From contig JAYKKI010000074.1 of NCBI GenBank assembly GCA_039881145.1, forward strand, positions 11,411,501 to 11,475,500: 64,000 bases of DNA, written 5' to 3'. This DNA is from Druceiella hillmani (lineage: Eukaryota; Arthropoda; Insecta; Lepidoptera; Hepialidae). The translations under genes were made by a program, and so were the position numbers. The notes beneath the pieces are model-generated. The model saw only the letters and a program-made list of their open reading frames with translations, was not told where the DNA came from and made no database searches. Positions 24,881 through 37,000 of the stretch are shown here, piece after piece; within the stretch, counting starts at the first letter, position 1, and each line of letters starts with the position of its first letter.

Positions 24881-25000
24881 TTGGTAATTTAGACAATCTT
24901 GTAATTGTTTATGTAAGAATACTGGACTGATCATTTTTTTTCAAAATAGTGAATTTGTTTAAAGACAAATCTTTCACTTAATGATGCTTAATATTAATTA

Positions 25001-25635
25001 ACGCGAATATTCAAATATACCATTTTTTCCCATTTATTGGTATTCTTCTTTCTTGTCGTTAGTATTCAAATTATTGATAAATAATACGTATTATATGATT
25101 AATTAAGTAAATAACACTTTATTTCATAATTTTCAACCATTTTAATGAAAATGTAATATTTAATTTAATGTAACACTTAGGACTATTTTACCACCATTCA
25201 AAGTGTGGAAAATGTAAAGTCTACAATTTTTCCCTTACAACTGAGATATTTCCACGTCACTTGTATTCTTTTCGCGGCAAAACAAAAGTCATGTATTTAA
25301 TGCTTAATCACTCAGGTGTGCGTACGTTTGTCTGGGTGACAAATCTTTTTTTCTTAAAAATGTTTGACATATAAGCTTGAAATTTATAGCGGTGATGAAA
25401 TATATAAAAAGGAAGATGTTTTAAAAACAAATACTCAATTTCTTTTTACGAAAATGTCAAAATATAGTGTGGGAGTATGAAATAAGAAAAGTTATAAGGA
25501 TTTCAAAATTATATTTTAATTTTATGTAAGAGATCTCTATAAATTTTAGTGAAAATTAGAGCGAGATTCGAAATTAATTATCTTTTACCTTTATACACGG
25601 GTGCATAATAATATATAATATACATATTGTGTAAG

Positions 25636-25687
<52 letters not shown>
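25001..25687. other. Right end of copy A and spacer to the palindrome
   Basis: Similarity to copy B continues to about 25,160, where B reaches the window end. The rest is AT-rich with a (TA)n tract at 25,637-25,687. No gene seen. Confidence 0.55.
25637..25687. repeat. (TA)n microsatellite at outer end of left palindrome arm
   Basis: TA repeat marking the outer edge of the left arm. The right arm ends at a complex TA/CA/CG/TG tract (33,970-34,085). Confidence 0.95.
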
Positions 25688-25693
<6 letters not shown>

Positions 25694-28600
25694 ACCCGAC
25701 GATAGAGAAAACAATTATTGACGAATCGAAAATCAAATTATATTTCGAAAAATAGTTCTTGGGTAGTTGTAGAACGCCTCTATTTGAAATGGGCAAAAGC
25801 GATTAAATTGAATAGTTATCGATTTTGCCATACAATTTTTTTTTTCATTGCGGTGTTACAAATTTTTTTTTATATTGTTGAAAATTAGAGCATGATTAAA
25901 AATAAAATATTTCTTTAATTTTATTCACACATGAAGCCTATACTAGACAAAACACTTACATTGACAGAAATAATATATTTATTTTCAAATTTTTAAAAGA
26001 AAATACTGTGTACACTCAAACGTTTATATGTCCAAAGAATGCGCGGCACGCTTGTAGCACAAGTTACACTTCTATCTAATTTATAATCATAGGTCTAATT
26101 ATAGGTTTATTATTATAATTGTTCCCACAAAATCACTACCTTATTTAGTTTATATTTTAATATGTGTAATAATAGTTTGGGCATAATTATAAGTGAAATC
26201 AGTCTCGAATATATGTGGAACTCATTATATATTTTCTCTATATTTTGAAAGAACAAATTATCGCTTGATATATTTTGCAAATATTTGTTCAACAAAATCT
26301 TTTCAAGCCACATATAAAGATATAACTTGAATGTTTTCTCCTCTAAGCTTTATGCATTTACACACCAAGCTTAACCTTAGCTGCGAGAATCTGCATGTAA
26401 CTACAGTTGGAACTTGGTACATAGTTCGGAACGTTTAGTTCCGGAGAAAATCTTGCGAAGTGGTTCAAGCGTCTACATGCTTTTAGAAAATACATTTCTC
26501 CTGTTTGTATCGTCGCTTAACACTTTCATTATTTGCCAGAGATCAACCACCACAACAGTCCGGTTTTGATCCCTGTAACATTTTTAATATACTCTGCGAC
26601 CCGGGTACCAAAGATTATTGCACAAGTCGATGACATTTTTGAATTATTACGATTCTCCAATGTTTATTTTCTTTAGATAGAAGCCAACACTTTCCAATGT
26701 AGACTGTTCTTTGTATCAACAATAAAAGAATTATTTTAAAAAATTAAGTAAGTTCTTTGAGTACAACCGCGTTAAAGGGAATTTTGCAAAACCTCCATGA
26801 AGTTAAAATAAATAAAATGCTAGCAAAAACCTCTCAAAATTCAAAATCATACTCAATAACTACAATCTACCTTTGACATTACGTTGTTTCCTTATTTCCA
26901 TTTTTTATAAATGATGAATTTTACAATATCAAAGTTTATAATGCTTTATTCTAGAGAAACTTGGTAACAAACTATATGGTGTGATGTTTAGGTATCTATG
27001 CAAATAGTGTGTAAATATAATGTTGAAAGGTCTTATTTCTCTCATAATTCCAGAGTATAAGGTATCGATTTAATATGAGCACAACAATATGTGTCTGTGG
27101 CTGCGTAAACCATTCAATATATTCAATTTACCCGTTAGCTGGTATCTAATTAAGAATGAAACTTTTTAATTACGAGAAGTACTCACAATAGAGGTGTTCC
27201 ATACACATTTATGCACATATAAAAATTAAAAGTACGTAATATTTTCATTAAACTACCAGTATTCATATTATTTTTCGCTGTGTGAATATTTTCCTAGCAT
27301 ATTTTTTACACTTGTGAAAATATCGTGGGTTTCTCAAAAACTACTAGATATAGATTTGTTGTTGTTTTCTCGTAAACTGTGGGTAAAGACCTTGTAACGT
27401 TGTTTTTTCCTAAATTTGAATTCAGTAATTTTGCGAGTATTATATATTTGCTCTGGAAATTTTCAACAGTATCTCTGGAATACATAACAATCTTAAAAAA
27501 TAATTTTTGGAGTTCTTACAATTGAAATTAAAAAGAATCCCATATTTAATTTCCTGGATTACCTCTAATATTTCCATTAATAAAAAAGCAAACAATAATA
27601 ATTAAGAATTATTTGTTAATTAATAAAAAATTAGTGAAATAATTGAACCAGTCAACGAGGTAGAAATTTACGAAAAATTATTTTGTTTTATGCAAAGATA
27701 TATTTGTTTTTCACATTCGTGTAATTTTCTAAATTTTTCATTTGTTGTCATGATTTCTCACATTATCTTTTACTAAATATATTGCTATTTTAAAAACGTC
27801 CGATATCTTTGTATGTAATGTTACTAAAATATTTTTGAAACAAATGTTACAAACAAATGCACATACACTTTTGTATTAATTTGAAATCCTGGTTCAATTA
27901 GTTAATATTTTAATCGTATGAGGAGCGATTTGCAATCCACAAATAATAATAACAATTTTTTATAAATTTTAGAGCTTTCTAGTAAATTAAGAAGTCCTTA
28001 CAAGTTTGTCACGTCTTTTTTCCGTTCATCCGTGAGTCATAGCCTTCAAATATTTAGACAATTTAAAATCTATGTGTATGCAATTTTTAAAGTAGATGTT
28101 TCAAATAGAAATCTTGATATAGGTATTTCAAACTATAAAAATATACGTTTAGGATAAAGATTTCTTTGCCACATCATTGAACCGGTCTCAATAAATGAAA
28201 CAGAGGTTCCACGATTTTTCCATCGCTAAGTCTTGTTGGGAAAGTAGTAGACAGGTGTGTTAATCTTTTTCAGTTGATCAATGAGGTTTAGCTACCTACG
28301 CACCTGTTGGCAATTGAGGGTATAAAAATCACTTTAATAAGCTCGTTACGAGTTCTTTTGGATGACGTGTTGACGTGCCCATGATTGACGTGACATGATG
28401 GTTTCATTCATAGGTCATAACTCAAAATATCAGTACCTTAAATTCTCGTTTCTAATTACCTCATTAAGTAGTACAATAAACAAACTACCTATAAACATAC
28501 CACCTCTAATAATTGTTTTTTATTAACAAATTGACCTCTAAAGTGCGGTGTTTCGTGCTATTCACTACAACCCTTTACCGCTCTTATGAGTGCCTCGTTT

Positions 28601-29355
28601 TTACAATGACATTTCCCAGCATTTGTTTGTTCATTCGTGTGCTTTTCACATGGAAATGCAAAGTTAAGGTGCATATTGAAATATTTGAAATATTTTAATT
28701 TCATATTACGCCTTTTGTAAAACTTTTATATTTCAGTGCTAAGAATATTAAATATAATTACGATAAAAATGCAAAATTTTAATTTCTCTTGGTCTTCCAA
28801 TTTTTAGCACTGATGCGCACTTGTTGAAATATTTTTTTACATACTGATATAATTGTTGTCTAACGTAAGATGTATGAACCATAGAACAAATTTATTTGAG
28901 TTATGAGATTCTGTGTATGACAAAAATTGATATTCTAGCGAATAGAAATATTAGTATTTTAGATAAACATGTGTGTATAAAAGTCTAGACAAATACCGTA
29001 TACTTGTGAATTGTAATAGGCCAATAATATTTAAAAAGTATGTTGATTGATTTAGTGCTACTGAGTGAAGAGTAAATTAGGGACAACTGATGAACAATAA
29101 AACTCAATTTAATACGTCTTCCTCTGGTCGCGGTTGACTAAGGAAGGATTTTAGTGATCTTAGAAAAAGATCGAAACGTTAACTGAAATATCTTGAGTTG
29201 ACATTTCAGCATTTAGTGAATTATTGAACAGATCGGATGCACCATCATCAATAAATATTAGAGTGGATGAAGTTTTATCACTTTTGTGGAGGCTAAGCAT
29301 ACGAAATCGCATCAGGATATTTTGAAAGCTAAGAAAATGAAAAGGCATGAAAATC
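25688..29355 (+). repeat. Left arm of large inverted repeat
   Basis: Inverse partner of about 30,290-33,975. Anchors: 25,740-25,800 (gttcttgggtagttgtagaacgcctctatttg) with 33,905-33,850 inverted; the frames 26,313-26,113 (minus) and 33,345-33,554 (plus) encode related peptides; 26,520-26,680 with 33,130-32,940; 27,325-27,375 (gtgggtttctcaaaaactac) with 32,272-32,215; and the Transib terminus at 28,394 with 31,472. Identity looks like 70-80%, so it is an old palindrome. Apart from the Transib no gene is recognised in the arm. Confidence 0.9.
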
Positions 29356-29507
29356 GTCTTGAATTCAGGTTTTTACCTCTATATTCGTGGATTCGTTTCT
29401 TTGAGTATTTACTTCACATTTCTTATGGAATAAATTTTGAAAATTGGAAGGACAAGGAAAATGAAATTGAAATAAATGTAAAAAATAGTAAACTTCAATG
29501 TCTAAGT
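28394..29507 (+). mobile_element. Transib element in left palindrome arm (3' truncated)
   Basis: Begins CATGATGG and then ttcattcataggtcataactc, matching the other Transib starts. The 5' leader runs to about 29,080. The body stops in mid-transposase at about 29,507, where the sequence switches to the inverted 3' region of the right-arm copy. The sequence left of the heptamer also matches the right arm, so the insertion came before the inverted duplication. Confidence 0.78.
29085..29507 (+). pseudogene. Transib transposase fragments (left arm)
   Basis: A first piece, 29,090-29,320, aligns base by base with the right-arm copy (30,612-30,340 minus), a serine- and basic-rich linker ending in SLLWRLSIRN-like residues. 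It jumps directly to a later piece at about 29,336-29,507 reading KRHENRLEFRFLPLYSWIRF, then FEYLLHISYGINFENW. That matches the family's central region (copy B about 62,980-63,120: KNRFEFYFTPLYSEIRFYEY). The region of the first catalytic Asp is deleted between the two. The frame ends at the palindrome junction. Confidence 0.75.
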
Positions 29508-31472
29508 TAATTAATAAAAATAGTTCAATTATTTGCAAGATTTGGCTTTGAATAAACTGAAAGTGATGCTACTATTTTTGAACAAAAATAACAATAAAAT
29601 TATAAAAATAACAAAATAACATTAAAATTGCGGGAAAACCTTGATTTTTTTACATAACTACACTCAGATATTCCATAAAAACGATTACAAAATTTTCTAA
29701 ACTACTAACAAACTTAATACTTGAGTCTTTAAAAACCCTTTTTCTTTCGGGGAAGTTTCCGTAGGCTGGTAACGAAGGAGTCTGACTGAAACATAATTCT
29801 ATACATTTAATTGGTATTGGTAAGTATCCAAGCCATTTTTCGAGTATGGTCTCATGTAAATGCCTTAAAATTTTTGTCATTAGCTTCATCGCCCTCTTCA
29901 GCTGATCCTCAATAGGTTTTCTTTCACAAATTGGAAATGAATAGGTCTTCAGTAATGCGTTGAAGAGGGATTAAGATTTATCAACAAATGTTGGTTTCAC
30001 TATCTGAAATATAAAGGAACGCAAAAATTTAGAAATAAACTACAATAATCATGTAAAACACAATCCGTCGAAGACTGTGTTTATTTGTTATGGCTCGCAC
30101 TATCGTCAAAACCTTGTTTCACAATTAATGTTGAACTAACTGACTGTATTGAAATACAATTTAAAATCCTAAAATCTTTAAAATCCGGCGAAACTGTGTA
30201 ATCTAATAAATTTTGCAACACGATCTCAGCTTTTGATCCCATAACTACAATATTGCTAAGATAGGAAAAGAAAAAATTATCTTGGCTTTTCAAAATATTC
30301 TGATACGGTATAAAATTGTACTAAAATTCTTACCATCAACCAAGTTCATTATCAAAAACTATTGATGTTTCGTATGCGTAGCCTCCACAAAATATTATGA
30401 AACTTCATCCACACTACCATTTGTTGACGTTGAGGTATTCGAACTGTTGAATAATTCACTAAATACTGAAACATCAGTCCGAGAAAATTTAGATAACTTT
30501 CTACGTTTCGATCTTTTGTTAGGATCACTAAAATCCTTCCTTTGTCAACCGCGACCAGAAGAAGACATACTAGTTTGAGGCAAGTCAAAATTAGATTTAT
30601 ATTGCTCATCAGTTGTTGCTAATTTTACTGGGTTATTACTAATAAATCAATCACCATACTTTTTAAATATTATTGGTCTATTACATTTCACAAGTTTATG
30701 GTAATTGTCTACACTTTTACACACACATTTTTGTCTGAAATATTATATTGAATATACTACATTATCAAAACTATGCTAAGAATACTAAATTATGTTCGTA
30801 TTTTTAATTAATAGGTTCTTTTATAAAATCCAATAACTCAAAGAAATACGTGTATGTGAATAGAAAAATAAAAAGTTAATTTGCATCGTAAAAATTTCAC
30901 AGATGCGCTACGAAAAACGTATGCAACGAGTTACATATACGAGAACATAAAGAACCATAGCACCCACAGGCTATATCAGGATATGTTGATTCATGTATCT
31001 TACGTTAAACTACAGTTATATCAATATCCAAATATATTACAACAGGTATGCATCGGTGCTAAAAATGGTAGGAACAAGAGAACTCAAAATTTTGCGTCTA
31101 TATCCCAATTATCATATTATATTAAACTTTTTAAAACTAAAATATTGAAAATGTTACAAAATATATAATACAAAATTAAAATATTTTAAATATTGCAATA
31201 AAAATTAGATTCCCATGTCAAAAGCACGCGAATAAACAAATATTGGGAAGTGTTATTGCAAAAATACGTCACTCATAAGCGCGCAGTAAAGGGTTGTAGT
31301 AAACAACATGCAACACCGCATTTCAGAGGTCAAATTGCAAAAGGAAAATAATTATCAGCGATCGTATTTTTATAATTTTGAGTAGCTTGTTCATTGCACC
31401 AGTTGGTAAGGTGGTCAGAAAGGAGAATTTAAGATATATATTGATTTATGACCTGTGAATTTTACTATCGTG
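29508..31472 (-). mobile_element. Transib element in right palindrome arm
   Basis: Minus-strand copy whose terminus, CACGATAG, begins at 31,472 and continues into the shared leader. It converges tail-to-tail with the left-arm copy. Unlike that copy it retains the C-terminal coding part and a 3' untranslated-like stretch (29,650-29,508) related to copies A and B (aaatctt...aataattg...attaattaac). The central transposase segment, kept in the left copy, is missing here between about 30,080 and 29,930. Confidence 0.78.
29650..30612 (-). pseudogene. Transib transposase pseudogene (right arm)
   Basis: Three pieces on the minus strand. At 30,612-30,340: NEQYKSNFDLPQTSMSSSGR, then KRSKRRKLSKFSRTDVSVFS, a basic linker with a stop. 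At 30,293-30,081: GSKAEIVLQNLLDYTV, then VKQGFDDSASHNK, where the second G-F-D corresponds to the family motif around the first catalytic Asp (codon 30,107-30,105 is still GAC). At 29,889-29,650: a frame-broken C-terminal part that aligns with 63,480-63,660 of copy B in nucleotides. It is dead, but it keeps the catalytic Asp lost in copy B. Confidence 0.78.
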
Positions 31473-33975
31473 GCACGCTCTTGACACGTTTTCCGAAGGA
31501 GCTCATAACGAGTTTATTAAAGTGATTTTCATTCGCCCAAAATAAAGATATTACAAACTTGTAAGGGCTTCTTATTTCACTAGAAAGCTATAAAATTGAT
31601 AAAAATTTGTAATTACTATCAGCAAATTTTGAATCGCCCCTCGCAAGATTAAAAGATTAATTAATGGAATCATGGTTTCAAATGAACATAAAAATATATG
31701 TGAATTTCTTTGCAATATTTAATTGTGTTGTTAATTTGATTTAAAAGTATTTTAATAATATCAGGTATAGAGCTATTGGACGTTTCTAAAATAACAATAT
31801 CTTTAGTAAAAGATAAAGTGAGAAATCATAACAAACGAAATATTTGGAAAATTAAAAGAATATGAAAAATCAATACACTTTTGACTGTCAATATAATAAA
31901 TCAATACACTATGAACTGGGCCAATATCAGTAAAAGCAGATCATTTCTCAATTATTTGACTAATTTTCTATTAATGAAAAAAATATTTCTGTATTAGCCG
32001 CGACGGGGTTTTTTTTAAATAGAAATGTCAGATGTAATCCAAGGAATTGAATATGGAATTTTTTTAAATTTCCATTATAAAAACTCTCAAAAGTATTTTT
32101 AGTATCGTTATGTATTTCATAGATGCTACTGAAAATGTCCATGACAAATATACAGCACGTCCTCTTTTTATCGACGAAATTACTGAAGTCAAAATAAGGA
32201 AAAAAGAGCGTTACTAGGAGTTTACCAGAAAACTACAGCAACAAGTCTATATCTCGTAGTTTTTGAGAAACCCACGCCTCCTATTTTCACATATGTCAAA
32301 ATATACTACACAAATATTAACACAGTGAAAAATAATATGAATAGTAGTAAATAGTTTAATGGAAATATTACGTAATTTCAATGTTCATGTGTACCTAAAT
32401 GCGTGCGTAACTCTCCTAACGTGAGTACTTCTCATAATTAGCAGGTTTCATTCTTAATTTGTTATAAGTTAACGGGGAAGATAAATGGCATATAATACAG
32501 GCACATTTTGTAGTACTTATTTTAAATCGATGCCTTACACTCTAGAGTTATCAAAGAAATTAGACCTCTTAACATTATATTTATACACTATTAGCATAGG
32601 TGCCTAAACATGAGGCCGTATATAAAGCTTGTTACCAAATTTCTCTAAAAAAAGGATTATAAACTGTGGTATTGTAAAATCCAGCATTTAAAAAGAATGA
32701 AAATAAGGAAACCAGGTAATATCAGAGATAGATTGTAATTATTGAGTGTGATTTTGAATTTTGAAAGGTTTTTCCTAACATTTTATTTATGTTTACTTCA
32801 TAGAGGTTTTGCCAAATTACCTTTCGTACCGAGTTTCGTTTCGAGTCGAGTTCGACCGCGTTAAAAATAACGCGGTCGAACTCAATGGACTTACTTAATT
32901 TTATAACATAATTTATTTACTGTCGATGTAAAGAACAATCCACACCGGAAAGTACTGGCTGTTATTTAAAGAAATGAAACATTGGAGAATTGCAATAATA
33001 CAAAAAATTTCTCGTCTTGGTCAAAAATATTTGGTTCTCCAATCGCAAAGCACATTCCAAATGTTACAGGATTCCGAGCCGTGTTGTTGTAGTGCTTGAT
33101 CTTAGGCGAATAATGAAAGTGTTAAGTGTGAATGCAAAGGGGCGACATCTATTTTCCAAAAGCAGACAAACCATGGAAAATCTCCAATAATTTTCTATGG
33201 AGGTAAACGTTTCGAACTACATGTTTGATGCGGAAACGTATTTATGTGGCAAGTTTCTCCTATAATTACACGTGTTGTCAGAGGCTTGCATGAGTAAATG
33301 CATAAAATTTAAAAGCAAAAACATTAAATTTTTCCTTCGCGTGAATGTCGCGTGAAAACGCGTCGATTGTGTTATACAAATATTTGCAAGATATGTCAAC
33401 CAATAATTTGTTCCTTCAATATAAAGAGAAAATATGTAATGAGTTCGACACATACTCGAGACTGATTTTTATTTTACTTATCCCCAAGCTACTGATACAC
33501 AGGTTAAAACATAAACCATATAAGGTAGAGATTTTGTGGAAACAATTACAATAATAAAGCTGTAAAATAGAAGTTTAACTAGTACCACGAATGTGCCTTG
33601 CATTCCTTGGCATATATATACCTTTGAGTACACACAGTATTTTCTATTATTTGTATTTTCTATTATTTCTTATTATTTTCTATTTTACTTTATTTTGTCA
33701 ACGTAAGTATCTTGTCTATTACATCTTTCACGGTTGTGTTAAATTCAAGAAATAGTATATTTTTAATCTTTCTCTAATTTTCACCAATATCTATAGAAAT
33801 TTTTGCAACACCGCAATGAAAAATATGATTGTACTGCAGAGTTGGAAAATATTAAATTTAATCGCTATTGTCTATTTGAAATAGAGGTGTACAACTACCC
33901 AAGAACTATTTTTCGAATTAGAAATACCATTCGTCAATAATTGTTATCCCTATCATCGGTTTTAGTTTATATAAA
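30290..33975 (-). repeat. Right arm of large inverted repeat
   Basis: Inverse of 25,688-29,355; anchors are given there. The outer end is the complex dinucleotide tract at 33,970-34,085. It includes a perfect 16-bp-arm hairpin at 32,848-32,883 absent from the left arm. The 95-codon plus-strand frame at 30,881-31,168 runs antisense to the Transib leader and is not conserved as a frame in the other copies. No host gene was recognised. Confidence 0.9.
32848..32883. repeat. Perfect hairpin, 16-bp arms, right arm only
   Basis: GAGTTCGACCGCGTTA at 32,848-32,863 and its exact inverse at 32,868-32,883, with a 4-base loop. The left-arm partner near 26,757 has only gagtacaaccgcgttaaagg and no inverse. 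Confidence 0.95.
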
Positions 33976-34085
33976 TATATGGATATAAACTTATATAATA
34001 TGCATATACGTACACAAACACATACACACACACACACCAACGCGCGCGCGCGCGTGTTTGTGTGTGTGTGTATACATATACATTT
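33976..34085. repeat. Compound alternating purine-pyrimidine tract
   Basis: TA/TG-rich sequence, then (CA)n, (CG)n at 34,041-34,054 and (TG)n to about 34,072, almost symmetrical around the CG core. Such alternating runs can adopt left-handed Z-DNA; this is a property of the sequence class and has not been shown here. Confidence 0.9.
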
Positions 34086-37000
34086 TATCGAATCCATGTT
34101 TTCTAGTCACTGTATATTTAATTATAGAGCAAGGAAAAGTGAAATTTTTTTTAAATTGTCGGCATCAAACTGTGCTCATTAACTATATAACTCATAAAAT
34201 ATCCATTCTTCGCATTTCAATTTCTAATATAAATATTTTTCGTATTAATTGCTTAATATATCTTAAGAACTAAACATTATTATTCTAACATCGTAACTGA
34301 AATAAAAAATATTTGTATTCCTGAGCGTAGAGGATACTTAAAATTTATAGAAATTATGTTCGGTGTACGGATTTATCTACTATTCTACACTATCTAAATT
34401 TTAAAAATAATATTCTAATACTAAATGGTTTGAAATCTTCTTTCGAAGTTTTTTTTTATTTTACAATTCATGTATTCTTGCTGCACTTTCTAGGCAGTGA
34501 CGTATGCGGCAGAATGATATTTATGTTTAATCACACAAATAACAAATTACCTCCTTGTAGCAAAACAAGCACCTAATTGTAACCGCCCCAGATACGCTTG
34601 AATATAAAAAGTATCTCCTAAAATTAATACACACAAAGTAAAACGCGCTACCTAAAAGAAATTTCGTTGGAAAGTATTAAGAAATTATTATTTAAAAAAT
34701 AACGATAGAGACTCTTCCTCTCTGCTCACACATCTCGCGGGCTATACTCGAAATAACTTATCGCGCAATTAAGAACTGAAGCAAAGACAAATTGAAATTA
34801 ACATAACCTTCAGCCGCGTCGCATCATGAAACAACCGAAACTTCAAGCTCTTGACAAAAAGTCTTAAATAAAATAAACGGAACGTTATTCAAAATTAAAG
34901 CTTCGGGGGAGCGGCGATCAATTTAATAGCTTACGTGAAGCTTTCTTATCTGTACCGCAACTAAACTGCGCCGGAAGTGTAATTTCTTCCGCGTAGGGCA
35001 TCCGAAATCTCAGGTGGGCGGGCGGTTCTCACGCGTACGGCGATTTAGATAATTCGTGTCTATATACTGTGAAATAGCAACACTTTTTAATATTAATGGC
35101 CCATTTTACCTAGGATATTTACGTCCAGTTACAAGTACTTGGCGACCTGTTGACATTTATAGGTGTAAATATAATGGTCATAGAAAAAATATGGATGATT
35201 TTAGGAAGAGCGGTTATTTATTCCTCAACAACAAACGATTAATTACATGCTTTTAACTTTGACTCGAAATTTCGTTCGTATGGGGAAGTGAGAAAATGCC
35301 TATGAAATTGAATAAAAATGTCTAAAAACAATTTAATTTCAGCATTCGAAATGGCTTAATAACTCGAGAAATACAAAATTTAAGAAATGACGTAAAGCGG
35401 AAAAAAAAATTTGTCCCGTTGCGGGTATGATGCTTTGTGTATGTGGATATAATACTTTTAAGTGTTATATGTACACACTTTTATTTTATAAGTCTTATTT
35501 TTATCCAAACGGGATGATTTTTTTTTAATTATCAAAGAAAATTTATTATATTTCGGGATAAAGATTAATTCTTTGTTCATCTCCATAGCACAGGCTATAT
35601 GTGTGTACTCCATGCAGGTTAATTAAATAGATAAGGCGTGAAGGCGGAACAAATGGATAAAAGAACAAAGTCACTTTCGCATTTATAATATTAATTAGGA
35701 TGTCCAATGTAATTATGATTAAATTATATCATGAATTTATTAATTTATCAAAGTTTATATTTAATACAGATAAAAATCCTGGTAAGAATTGAAGCCAATG
35801 AGAATTTAAAAAAAAATGACCAAGTACGATTCGGGGGTTCAGTATCTCGTTACAAGTTGCAGCTGCATATATAAACTTACACTGGTCGATAATTAAATAA
35901 CAATAAATCGTTCAGAAAAGAACATGTGGATTTACAGGCATACCCGGTAATCAAACAATGAGGCACTGTGCCGTATAAGAGCAATGGGGCGTCAACACGC
36001 GCTTTCGATAACCATGTTAAGGCAGGGTAGTCATTATGTTTATGAAGGTATCTGTACCTACGAAAATTGGCCTGTCTGTACCTTAAAGATACTTCAGAGG
36101 AAATATTTTAGGGGACAATCCATGTTTTAAAGGGGATGGAAAAAAATAATTTAAGGAGCACAAGGAAAGTCACAGAATACGAAAACCTTGCTTTTAGGAA
36201 TTTTTTTCTTTACTCAAGAATGTTTAAAGGGATTTGAATACAGTTTTTACTGATAGATTTTATTGATTTTATTAGGTCTGAGGTAATATTTAGGCTATGA
36301 TAGATTGTATTTTTTGATTGTTCACTTTCATAATTATTATAGTAATAAAAAATATTAATAGAGGACGGTTTATGCATTAATCTGACAGTTAATTCAATAA
36401 TCTTTTCTAAAGGTCCACATAAACGATGTCGCGGGCACAACTAGTACTACCTAAAATTATGAAAGTAACATTCTTGAGACCCTTGAAACTAACTTCTTTA
36501 AATGATATCCCACTCTACTTATAGATTTAAAGAACATTTTTTTCGAGCTTTTCATATGTTTCAATCACAAATTTTTTTCGAATTCTTCATTTATTTCAAT
36601 AACATTTTCGTACAAATATTTTTCAGTATTGTCTATTTTCTGTTTCAAGTTTCTGTGTCAAGTGGTTTCCGAAAAAAATGTATGTGACAGTCGAATGCGA
36701 ATCACAGATGTTTTTTTAAGGAACCACTTGAGGCAGAAACTGAACTTAAGATCTTGTGAGGATTTTGCTTTTCCTTTGTATGTAAGGAACCCTACAAAGG
36801 TTAGCTTTATTTTGATTTATAAATTTACAATTATTTAAGTAAAAGGAAAACAAGTTTTGATGAAAAACCAAAGTATAAATAGAGACCGTATTAGTGTGGA
36901 AAATAATGACGACATATGGCCCTACGCTTTACGTGCAATAACAGTAGTAAAGAAAAATGACTTAACTTCAATGTAAATTAAACGGTTTTTTAAGAAAGAG

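Larger units (their letters stand above)
23389..25000 (+). mobile_element. Transib element, copy A (decayed, deleted)
   Basis: Starts with CATAGTG, one base from the CACAGTG heptamer of copy B, followed by a terminal region (ttccattcataagtcataaatc) shared with the two palindrome copies at 28,394 and 31,472. Transib transposons are the family from which vertebrate RAG1 is thought to descend. The 5' leader to about 23,950 aligns with the other three copies (for example 'taccgcacgcttatcagtgact' against 61,271). The middle of the transposase is largely deleted. The 3' end is not resolved; similarity to copy B runs past 25,000. Confidence 0.8.
757..25160 (+). repeat. Segmental duplication, copy A
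   Basis: Direct repeat of copy B at about 41,492-64,000. Colinear anchors read by eye: 1,651 with 42,036; 3,401 with 44,270; 8,230 with 48,130; 10,860 with 51,055; 13,000 with 53,250; 14,815 with 55,160; 18,660 with 57,175; 23,389 with 61,129; 25,100 with 63,940. The offset drifts from about 40.9 to 37.7 kb because of indels. Identity looks like 80-85% in the blocks compared. The unit carries a LINE, a mariner, a piggyBac and a Transib, all decayed and all in the same order and orientation in both copies. The right end may extend beyond 25,160, because copy B is cut there by the end of the window. Confidence 0.95.

Noticed and set aside
25180..25210. accattcaaagtgtgg as the Transib A 3' terminus
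   Set aside because: Only loosely resembles the inverse of the 5' end, and copy B ends before this point, so it cannot be tested here.
26113..26313. Related frames at 26,313-26,113 and 33,345-33,554 as a duplicated small gene
   Set aside because: Their similarity is explained by the palindrome arms; no motif, and the frames have different ends.
30881..31168. 95-codon plus-strand frame
   Set aside because: Antisense to the leader of the right-arm Transib; not preserved in the other three copies.
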